14,256 bases of DNA from JBCBTD01 sp039818825 (GTDB lineage Bacteria > Pseudomonadota > Alphaproteobacteria > Geminicoccales > Geminicoccaceae). A program made the translations under genes and the position numbers. The first letter of the stretch is position 1. The number at the start of each line of letters is the position of its first letter. Below, piece after piece: positions 8,278-14,188 of the stretch. The notes beneath the pieces are model-generated. The model was not told the origin of the DNA. It worked only from the letters and a program-made list of their open reading frames with translations, and ran no database searches. Where the stretch lies: contig JBCBTD010000088.1 in the NCBI GenBank assembly GCA_039818825.1, positions 1-14,256 on the forward strand. The letters run 5' to 3'.

Positions 8278-8296
8278 GCAAGCCCTTGGAGTGGTA

Positions 8297-8318
8297 CCCG
8301 CCGTCATCAAGCGGCGGG
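8297..8318 (+). promoter_or_regulatory. GC-rich hairpin between binding-protein and permease genes
   Basis: CCCGCCG (8297-8303) pairs perfectly with CGGCGGG (8312-8318) across an eight-base loop, 19 bases after the binding-protein stop. No T-run follows, so it is not a classical terminator. It may protect the upstream mRNA from 3' decay or reduce readthrough, giving more binding protein than permease, as seen at other binding-protein operons. Confidence 0.5.
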
Positions 8319-8344
8319 CGCCTCCCTCCGCCGGCGACGCCCCC

Positions 8345-9397
8345 ATGATGAGCAGTGCAAGTCTAGCCGAGCGCCACGCTTCGGACCTCTTTGCCGTGCG
8401 CTGGAACAACTGGCGCCTGGCACTGCTGGTGGCGGCGGTCGCCGTGCCGGCAGCGATCGCCGTCCTACCGCCTTCGGTGTCGTTCTGGACCGCGGGGAGC
8501 CTTTGCGCACTCGTTGCGCTCACGGCGGTGGTCGCCGCCTGGGGCCGCCATACCGGCGGGCTGCTGGTGGCGCCAGCGATCGCCGTGCTGGTGACCATGA
8601 ACATCTTCCCGCTGCTCTGGTCGCTGGGCCTGTCGTTCTTCAACTATCGAGCGGATCGCCAGATCCTCGATTTCATCGGCCTGCGCAATTACGAGCGCTT
8701 GGTCACCGACCCGATCGTCTGGGAACGCCTCACCACGACGGCAACGTTCGTGGTGCTGACGGTGGCGGCGCAGATGGTGGTCGGGTTCTTGTTGGCTATG
8801 CTGTTTTCACGGCAGTTCCCGCTGCGGCGTTACTTGTTGATCTTGGTGCTGACGCCGATGATGCTCGCCTACGTGGCCGTGGGTGCCTTCTACCGGTACT
8901 ACTACGACCCGACGTTCGGGCTCGTCAGCCAGTTCGTGAACATGTTCACCGACGGGTCGTTCGTCTTGATCTCGTCGACCACGGGCGCCATCGCCGCCAT
9001 CGTCATCGCCGATGCCTGGATGTGGTCGCCGTTCGTGATGCTTCTGGTGCTCGCCGGCCTCGTCAGCGTTCCCAAGTACCTCTACGAAGCGGCGGCCATC
9101 GACCGGGTCCCGGCCTGGCGCCGCTTCTGGTACATCACCTTTCCCTACGTCAAAGGCCTGCTGCTGCTGGCCCTATTGTTCCGCACCATCGAAGCTTTCA
9201 AACTCTTCGACATCGTCTTCATCCTCACCGACGGCGGCCAGAACACCGAAACGATTGCCCTCTACGTCTATCGCCAAGCCATTCAATTCAACAAGACATC
9301 CTATTCGTCGGCGCTGTCGTACGTCTTACTGTTCACGGTCATCGTTTTGACCAATCTCTATTTGTATCTCGCAAATCGGCGGTCACGGGAGGTCTGA
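8345..9397 (+). CDS. Sugar ABC transporter permease 1 (MalF/UgpA-like)
   Basis: This is a 350-residue inner-membrane permease. Hydrophobic segments lie at roughly 24-41, 47-66, 73-97, 130-154, 163-184, 213-240, 270-293 and 323-343. The EAA coupling motif, which docks to the ATPases, is at 248-267 (EAAAIDRVPAWRRFWYITFP); the usual Gly after D is Arg here. The first two hydrophobic segments precede the region normally starting a six-helix permease, so there appears to be an N-terminal two-helix extension. The start is uncertain: tandem ATGs at 8345/8348 have only a weak ribosome site, and GTG 8291 would add 18 residues but place an intergenic hairpin inside the gene. Its 3' end contains the ribosome binding site of the next permease. 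It should pair with permease 2 and ATPases 1 and 2. Confidence 0.85.
   Translation: MMSSASLAERHASDLFAVRWNNWRLALLVAAVAVPAAIAVLPPSVSFWTAGSLCALVALTAVVAAWGRHTGGLLVAPAIAVLVTMNIFPLLWSLGLSFFNYRADRQILDFIGLRNYERLVTDPIVWERLTTTATFVVLTVAAQMVVGFLLAMLFSRQFPLRRYLLILVLTPMMLAYVAVGAFYRYYYDPTFGLVSQFVNMFTDGSFVLISSTTGAIAAIVIADAWMWSPFVMLLVLAGLVSVPKYLYEAAAIDRVPAWRRFWYITFPYVKGLLLLALLFRTIEAFKLFDIVFILTDGGQNTETIALYVYRQAIQFNKTSYSSALSYVLLFTVIVLTNLYLYLANRRSREV
9387..9392 (+). promoter_or_regulatory. Ribosome binding site for permease 2 TTG start
   Basis: GGGAGG, inside the last codons of permease 1, lies six bases before TTG 9399 and supports that start. Confidence 0.65.
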
Positions 9398-9398
9398 T

Positions 9399-10334
9399 TT
9401 GGCTAGTGGTCTCACCGGCGGACGTGGCGGCAACCGGGGGCGCCCCATCGACCAGTCCGGTTGGGGGCGGACCGCCTTCGCTGGCTTCGTCAGCTTCCTC
9501 TACTTCCTTCCCGTACTGATCATCATCATTACCGCCTTCAAGGAACATACGGATGCGCTGGCCGTTCCGGTGAAGCTCCTACCAACGACATTCTTCGGCC
9601 TGATTCCCGAGTCCTACGCCTTCGTCCCGACGCTCGAGAACTTTCAGAACGTGTTCTCTCGCTCCTTCTCGGCTGGTGCGGAGGCGCAAGACACGGGCTT
9701 TGCCCGCTTCTTCTTCAATTCGATCTTCATCGCTGGCACTTCGGTGCTGCTCGCCCTGATCCTCGGCACCGTCGCCGCCTATGGCTTCTCGCGCTATCCG
9801 TTGAAAGGAAACGACACGTATCTCTTCATCATTCTCACCACGCGCATGTTGCCACCCATCGTGGTGATCATTCCCGTGATGCTGATGTTCAGGATTACCG
9901 GTCTCGCTGGCACCTATACAGGTGTGATTCTGCTCTACGCAGCGTTCAACTTGCCGTTCACGATCTGGATGATGAAAAGCTTCTTCGACGAGTTGTCGCC
10001 GGACGTGGAGGACTCCGCGCGGCTCGACGGCTCGTCGGAGTGGAGCGTCTTCTTCCGCATCTGCCTGCCGCAAGTGCTCGCCGGCATCGCCGCGACCGCC
10101 GTGTTCGGGCTCATCCTCACGTGGAACGAGTTTCTCTTCGCGCTGCTCTTGACCGGGGTCGAAACCCGCACCGTGCCGGTCGCCATGTCACAAACGATCG
10201 GCGGTGACATCGGTGTGCGCTGGGGCCTCTTGGCGGCCATCGAAACGCTGTTCCTGATACCGGTCATCCTGGTGACGTTCTTTCTGCAGAACCAGCTTCT
10301 ACGGGGCGTTACCTTCGGCACGGTGAAGCGCTGA
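9399..10334 (+). CDS. Sugar ABC transporter permease 2 (MalG/UgpE-like)
   Basis: This 311-residue inner-membrane permease has six hydrophobic segments at about 28-46, 104-126, 139-163, 172-190, 225-250 and 278-297. The coupling motif is at 204-224 (EDSARLDGSSEWSVFFRICLP), with the conserved D210-G211 and L223-P224. Between helices 1 and 2 is a periplasmic loop of about 57 residues, normal for the MalG type. TTG 9399 lies one base after the permease 1 stop and follows GGGAGG. The stop overlaps the ATG of ATPase 2 as TGATG. It forms the heteromeric translocation channel with permease 1. Confidence 0.9.
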   Translation: MASGLTGGRGGNRGRPIDQSGWGRTAFAGFVSFLYFLPVLIIIITAFKEHTDALAVPVKLLPTTFFGLIPESYAFVPTLENFQNVFSRSFSAGAEAQDTGFARFFFNSIFIAGTSVLLALILGTVAAYGFSRYPLKGNDTYLFIILTTRMLPPIVVIIPVMLMFRITGLAGTYTGVILLYAAFNLPFTIWMMKSFFDELSPDVEDSARLDGSSEWSVFFRICLPQVLAGIAATAVFGLILTWNEFLFALLLTGVETRTVPVAMSQTIGGDIGVRWGLLAAIETLFLIPVILVTFFLQNQLLRGVTFGTVKR

Positions 10335-11419
10335 TGTCGACGATCACGTTGCGCTCGGTCACCAAGCGCTTCGGCAGCTTCACCGCCGTCGAGGACGTCG
10401 ATCTGGACGTCGCCGCCGGCGAGGTCGTCTGCCTTCTCGGCCCTTCCGGCTGCGGCAAGACCACCACCTTGCGAATGATCGCCGGCCTCGAAGTGCCAAG
10501 CGAGGGCGACGTCCTGGTCGGCGGTCAGCGGATGAACGATTGGCGGCCGGAAGCACGCGACATCGCCATGGTTTTCCAGTTCTACGCCTTGTACCCGGCG
10601 CTGACGGTCGGTGAGAATCTCGCCTTTCCGCTCCACGTCGAGCGATTGGCGCCTGCCGAGCGCGACGGCCGGGTGCGGCAGGTCGCCGACAAGCTGCACC
10701 TGGGACACGTCCTCGACCGCCGACCTCACGAGATCGCCGAAGGCGAAAAGCAGCGCGTCGCGGTCGCCCGAGCGATCATCCGAGATCCCAACTGCTTTCT
10801 GTTCGACGAGCCGCTCTCCCGGCTGGACGTGGAGCTCCGGGAATCGATGCGGCACGAGATCAAGGAGGTCCTGCAGGGCCTTTCCAAGGCGACGCTGATC
10901 GTCACCCACGACCAGCTCGAAGCGCTCACCATGGCGGATCGGATCACCATCATGCGCGAGGGCGTCATCGAACAGATCGGCACACCTCACGAGGTCTTCA
11001 CCCGGCCCGCCAACGCCTTCGTCGCCAGCTTCATCGGCACGCCGCAGATGAACCTGATCGACGTGGCCATGGAGCGGGACCACGCGGGCCACGCGATCTT
11101 CCGCTATGGCACCGCCGCCCTGCGCCTCGACCTACCGCCAGCGGCAGCGAACCTTGGCAAGGGACAGGTGACGCTCGGCATTCGACCTCGGGCGTTCACG
11201 CTCACTGACGACGTCGGCGACGACGTGCTGGTCGCTCAGGTCGAACTCACGGAACCGATGGGCGCTGAGACGCTGGTTCATGCCCGAACCGAGATGGAGG
11301 GTGACGTGCGCGTGGTGGTGCCGCGCGATCGCCGGGTTCGTGGAGGCGAAACGCTCGGGCTCCGCCCCGACCCGCTGCAGACCCACGTCTTCAAGAGCAG
11401 TGGGGAGGCCGCGCGCTGA
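10334..11419 (+). CDS. Sugar ABC importer ATPase 2 (MalK/UgpC type; degenerate signature motif)
   Basis: This 361-residue ATPase has Walker A GPSGCGKTT (36-44), Q82 in VFQFYALYP, Walker B FLFDEP with D158/E159, D-loop LSRLD, an intact H-loop VTHDQ with H192, and a C-terminal TOBE-type region from about 235. The signature is abnormal: in place of LSGGQ the protein reads IAEGE (134-138). The serine and first glycine that contact the gamma-phosphate are therefore replaced by Ala and Glu. ATPase 1 has the good signature but lacks the H-loop histidine. A heterodimer would build one competent site (this protein's Walker/H-loop with the ATPase 1 signature) and one degenerate site. ATG 10334 overlaps the permease 2 stop, and its own stop overlaps the next gene as TGATG. 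Confidence 0.88.
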   Translation: MSTITLRSVTKRFGSFTAVEDVDLDVAAGEVVCLLGPSGCGKTTTLRMIAGLEVPSEGDVLVGGQRMNDWRPEARDIAMVFQFYALYPALTVGENLAFPLHVERLAPAERDGRVRQVADKLHLGHVLDRRPHEIAEGEKQRVAVARAIIRDPNCFLFDEPLSRLDVELRESMRHEIKEVLQGLSKATLIVTHDQLEALTMADRITIMREGVIEQIGTPHEVFTRPANAFVASFIGTPQMNLIDVAMERDHAGHAIFRYGTAALRLDLPPAAANLGKGQVTLGIRPRAFTLTDDVGDDVLVAQVELTEPMGAETLVHARTEMEGDVRVVVPRDRRVRGGETLGLRPDPLQTHVFKSSGEAAR

Positions 11420-11850
11420 TGCCGAACACGGCCCCCTCGACGCTCGGCAAAGATGGCGCACTCCGCCTGGAGTTCACGATCATCGGCCTCGGCATCGTTG
11501 CGTTGGTGATGATCTTTCAGCCCCTGCTGCTCCCCCTCTTCTCGGTCGGGTGTGCCCTCGTCGTCGTCGCAGCGCTCGCCAACAACCTGCTCCCGCTGGC
11601 CGAGCCGCAGACGCCGGTCCGCCGGGTGGTGACCGCGGCACTCGTCATCGCCTTGATCTTCACCACCGCACTGCTGCTGGCCATCGTTGCCGCCTATCTC
11701 TATGGCGTCGCCTTCCTCGAGCCGCCGGACCCGTCCACGTCGCTCAGGCCCCCACGGCCACCCTTCTGGCAGCACCCCTTCGTCTGGGGTCTCGTCGCCG
11801 TCGAGATCGCCCTGATCGCCGTCGTTCGAATGCGCACCCGAGGACGATGA
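11419..11850 (+). CDS. Small integral membrane protein of unknown function in the transporter operon
   Basis: I do not recognise the family of this 143-residue protein. It has about four hydrophobic segments (roughly 17-33, 36-60, 69-98, 121-137), a proline-rich loop EPPDPSTSLRPPRPP (101-115), and a short basic C-terminus RMRTRGR. No catalytic motif is seen. ATG 11419 shares a base with the ATPase 2 stop, and the downstream kinase starts five bases after its stop, so it is embedded in the operon and co-translated. Other sugar/polyol ABC operons also carry a small membrane protein (for example the DUF2160 type beside glycerol ABC genes), but I see no clear similarity to that family. A transporter accessory or assembly role is a reasonable guess from position only. 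Confidence 0.8.
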   Translation: MPNTAPSTLGKDGALRLEFTIIGLGIVALVMIFQPLLLPLFSVGCALVVVAALANNLLPLAEPQTPVRRVVTAALVIALIFTTALLLAIVAAYLYGVAFLEPPDPSTSLRPPRPPFWQHPFVWGLVAVEIALIAVVRMRTRGR

Positions 11851-11854
11851 GCCG

Positions 11855-12820
11855 ATGAGCTACGACGTCGCCGTTGTCGGCCTCTACATCCTCGACGTGC
11901 TCGGCCGGCCGGTCACACGGATCCCCGAGGGTGGAAACGTGGACTTCATCGAGGAGATCCGCCTGACCGTTGCCGGCACGGCGGGTGGTACGGTGGTCGA
12001 TACGGCGAAACTCGGACTGAAGAGCCTGGCGGTCGGCGCCGTGGGCGACGACGAGAAGGCCGACTGGGTACTCCTGACCCTGGAAAAGCACGGGATCGAC
12101 GTCTCGGCCATGCAGCGACTGGCTGGCGTGCCCACCTCGGCGACCATGCTCAACGTCCGACCCAATGGTGACCGGCCAGCGCTGCACGTGCGCGGCGCGT
12201 CCGACCACTTCGACGTTCCGCCCTCGATGTACGATCAGGTTTTCTCCGCACCCATCGTGCATCTGGGAGGCACGGGCCTCTTGCGGACACTCGACGGCGA
12301 GCCAAGCCTCCGCCTGCTGCAAGCTGCCAAGGCGCACGGCCGTACGGTGACGTTCGACCTGATCGCTACCAACCCGGAGACCATCGAGGTGGTTCGTCCG
12401 CTCTTGCCGCACATCGACTACGTCATGCCGTCGATCGACGAGGCACGGGACCTGGCAGGGCTGGCCGGTGGCTCGCCGGAGGACTGTGCAGCCAATCTTA
12501 TGCAAGCTGGAGCAAGGGCCTGCGTGTTCACGCTCGGTCCCGAAGGCGCTTTCTACGCCGACACGAGCGGTCGTCGGCTTCGCGCTCCTGCGTTCGACAT
12601 CGACGTGGTGGATACCACCGGTTGCGGTGACGCGTTCGATGCCGGCTTCATCTGCGCTCTCCACCACCAGATGGACCTCGAGACCTCGCTGCGCTTCGCG
12701 CAGGCGGCTGCCGCACTGGTAGCGACGGGCCTCGGTTCGGATGCCGGGATCGTTTCCTTCGAGGGGACGCGCGAGGCCATGGCGAGCCTGCCGGTCAAGG
12801 GCAGCGCGCCTCGTGCCTGA
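11855..12820 (+). CDS. PfkB/ribokinase-family carbohydrate kinase, substrate unknown
   Basis: This is a 321-residue cytoplasmic kinase. The N-terminal substrate region VGLYILDVLGRPV (8-20), the glycine motif VAGTAGGTVVDTAKLG (39-54) and the C-terminal DTTGCGDAFDAGF (253-265) define the family; D259 is the catalytic base. The common GAGD is GCGD here, a variant that occurs in active relatives. It differs clearly from IolC in the substrate region and is probably specific for the sugar imported by the adjacent transporter, or a product of it. ATG 11855 follows the membrane-protein stop by four bases. It is the last gene of the coupled run; a 110-base gap follows. Confidence 0.87.
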   Translation: MSYDVAVVGLYILDVLGRPVTRIPEGGNVDFIEEIRLTVAGTAGGTVVDTAKLGLKSLAVGAVGDDEKADWVLLTLEKHGIDVSAMQRLAGVPTSATMLNVRPNGDRPALHVRGASDHFDVPPSMYDQVFSAPIVHLGGTGLLRTLDGEPSLRLLQAAKAHGRTVTFDLIATNPETIEVVRPLLPHIDYVMPSIDEARDLAGLAGGSPEDCAANLMQAGARACVFTLGPEGAFYADTSGRRLRAPAFDIDVVDTTGCGDAFDAGFICALHHQMDLETSLRFAQAAAALVATGLGSDAGIVSFEGTREAMASLPVKGSAPRA

Positions 12821-12873
12821 ACGTGGATCGACCCACGAGCAGAACACGTCGAGGACCCAGCACGGGCGTGGCT

Positions 12874-12889
12874 CGACGTTCGAACGTCG
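12874..12889 (+). promoter_or_regulatory. Perfect 16-base palindrome in the leader of the epimerase gene
   Basis: CGACGTTCGAACGTCG reads identically on both strands, centred 49-50 bases upstream of ATG 12931. Its length and symmetry are those of a dimeric repressor operator. No regulator gene lies in the window to match it. Function is inferred. Confidence 0.45.
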
Positions 12890-12917
12890 CCGAACGGGCG
12901 GCTAGCGAAACGAGAAC

Positions 12918-12923
12918 GGGAGG
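12918..12923 (+). promoter_or_regulatory. Ribosome binding site for the epimerase gene
   Basis: GGGAGG lies seven bases before ATG 12931. It rules against the upstream in-frame GTG at 12823, whose extra 36 residues are Arg-rich and unlike the family. Confidence 0.7.
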
Positions 12924-12930
12924 ATCGACC

Positions 12931-13779
12931 ATGTTGTTGGGCTTCAATCTGCTCTTGTGGTCGACGTCGGTCGGCGACGACCTCATCCCTGTGCTGAAGG
13001 AGCTGAAGGAGACCGGCTATGACGGGGTAGAGGTGCCACTTTTCGACGGCACGCCGGAAGACTTCGCGGCGTTCGGACAGGCGATCCGCAACGAAGGATT
13101 GCGGGCGACTGCGGTCACCATCATGCCCGACGCCGCCCACGACTGTACGAGCACAAATCCAGCGGTCCGCGACGCCGCATTCGACCATCTGAAATGGGCG
13201 CTGGACTGTTCCCAGGCAGTCGGCGCCGAAGTCCTGGCCGGCCCCTTCCACCAGCCCCTCGGTTTGTTCTCAGGCGAGCCGCCGACAGCGGACGAACTCG
13301 CCAACGTCGCCGCCACCCACAAGCGGGTCGTGCGCTACGCCCAGGATCTCGGCGTCGGGCTGGCGGTCGAGCCCGTGAACCGCTTCGAGTGCTACGCCCT
13401 CACTACCGTCGCCGACGCAGCCGAACTGGTTCGTGCCGTGGACAGCCGCAGCTACGGGTTCCTGTACGACACCTTCCACGCCAACATCGAGGAGAAGGAC
13501 CCGGTTGGCGTGATCGGCCCGAACCTCGCCGCCATCAGCCACGTGCACCTGTCGGAGAACGACCGTGGTACGCCGGGAAAAGGCCATGTCCCATGGGAGC
13601 CGACTCTCAAGGCGTTGAAGGACGGCGGCTACGAAGGCTGGTGTGTCATCGAAGCGTTCGGACGGGCGCTGCCAGCGCTGGCAGCGGCGACCCGGGTGTG
13701 GCGCGATTTGTCCCCACGACGCGAGGAAGTGTACCGCTTCGGGCATGACTTTCTTCGAGAGACCTGGGCGTCGCAGTGA
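12931..13779 (+). CDS. Sugar epimerase/isomerase, D-tagatose/D-psicose 3-epimerase-like TIM barrel
   Basis: This 282-residue cytoplasmic TIM-barrel enzyme carries the four metal ligands of the ketose 3-epimerase family: E147 (LAVEPVNRFECY), D180 (LYDTFHANIEEKDP), H206 (HVHLSENDRGTPG) and E241 (VIEAFGRALP). The RGTPGKGHVPW segment (212-222) contacts the sugar in such enzymes. The start is fixed by GGGAGG seven bases before ATG 12931. It is separated from the kinase gene by 110 bases holding a perfect palindrome, so it may have its own promoter. With the kinase and transporter it suggests handling of a rare ketose or keto-polyol; the exact substrate is unknown. It is only distantly similar to the other TIM-barrel protein at 3516. 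Confidence 0.87.
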   Translation: MLLGFNLLLWSTSVGDDLIPVLKELKETGYDGVEVPLFDGTPEDFAAFGQAIRNEGLRATAVTIMPDAAHDCTSTNPAVRDAAFDHLKWALDCSQAVGAEVLAGPFHQPLGLFSGEPPTADELANVAATHKRVVRYAQDLGVGLAVEPVNRFECYALTTVADAAELVRAVDSRSYGFLYDTFHANIEEKDPVGVIGPNLAAISHVHLSENDRGTPGKGHVPWEPTLKALKDGGYEGWCVIEAFGRALPALAAATRVWRDLSPRREEVYRFGHDFLRETWASQ

Positions 13780-13792
13780 CCGTCGATCGACG

Positions 13793-13870
13793 CCAGCCGA
13801 ACGAGTGGAGCTACGGGGCCGCAGGAACGTGGCGAAACACCGAACGGACCACTCGACGTTGGGCGGCTGG
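13793..13870 (+). other. Bulged inverted repeat in the 13780-13966 intergenic gap
   Basis: Bases 13793-13808 pair with 13849-13870: CCAGCCG with CGGCTGG, AACG with CGTT and AGTGG with CCACT, leaving two three-base bulges on the 3' side and a loop of about 40 bases. It follows a 12-base palindrome (CGTCGATCGACG, 13781-13792) just after the epimerase stop. It may be a terminator-like or processing structure, but there is no T-run. I see nothing else supportable in this gap apart from the ribosome site before 13967. Confidence 0.35.
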
Positions 13871-13966
13871 ACACCCTACTCCGTTCGCCGACCGATCGAG
13901 ACCCACCCGGATGATGGCGCAGCGACCGGACCTCGTCGCCGCTCCAGCCCCGTAGAGGACTGACGC

Positions 13967-14188
13967 ATGCAGCAGAACACCGCCGTCATCGGGCTGGGGT
14001 CCATGGGGTACGGCATGGCACAGTCGGTCTTGCGGGCTGGACACCAGACCTGGGGCCTCGACGTGGTCGCCGACGATTTTGCCGTCGTGGCTTCCTCGGA
14101 GGACGGCCCGATCGCTATGGTCTGGACCAAAGCGATCGGGCCGTCCTCCGAGGAAGCCACGACGGCAAAATCGTCGGCGACCAACTGA
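13967..14188 (+). pseudogene. 3-hydroxyisobutyrate/L-threonate dehydrogenase-like gene, disrupted after ~32 codons
   Basis: ATG 13967 has AGAGGA seven bases upstream. The first 33 residues, MQQNTAVIGLGSMGYGMAQ then SVLRAGHQTWGLDV, are the beta-alpha-beta NAD-binding start of the beta-hydroxyacid dehydrogenase family (LtnD/MmsB-like), with GLGSMGYG as the nucleotide motif. The family is about 290-300 residues, but here similarity stops near base 14063, where a 120-base palindrome begins; the frame then ends at TGA 14186-14188. The true gene would have continued past this point. It is either disrupted by an insertion or misjoined at a contig end. The GLGSMGYGMAQ phrase resembles threonate-type dehydrogenases, but specificity cannot be judged from this fragment. 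Confidence 0.75.
14064..14183 (+). repeat. 120-base near-perfect palindrome (53-base arms)
   Basis: Bases 14064-14116 are exactly inverted at 14131-14183. The 14 bases between them also fold (TGGTC at 14118-14122 with GACCA at 14125-14129). Only the A14117/A14130 pair and the central TG fail to pair. Each arm contains smaller inverted repeats: CGACG/CGTCG at 14071-14075 and 14083-14087, and TCCTC-G-GAGGA at 14093-14103. Arm composition is GC-rich like the rest of the window. It could be a foldback/MITE-like insertion, the hairpin end of a mobile element, or a chimeric inversion from library amplification. Confidence 0.85.

Noticed and set aside
12823..12930. 36-residue N-terminal extension of the epimerase from GTG 12823
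   Set aside because: The extension is Arg/Ser-rich, unlike the family, covers the palindrome, and a good ribosome site precedes ATG 12931.
12872..13871. Shared pieces CTCGACGTT and GGGCGGCT in the gaps before and after the epimerase gene
   Set aside because: The matches are eight to nine bases with different spacing, too short to claim a duplicated regulatory element.
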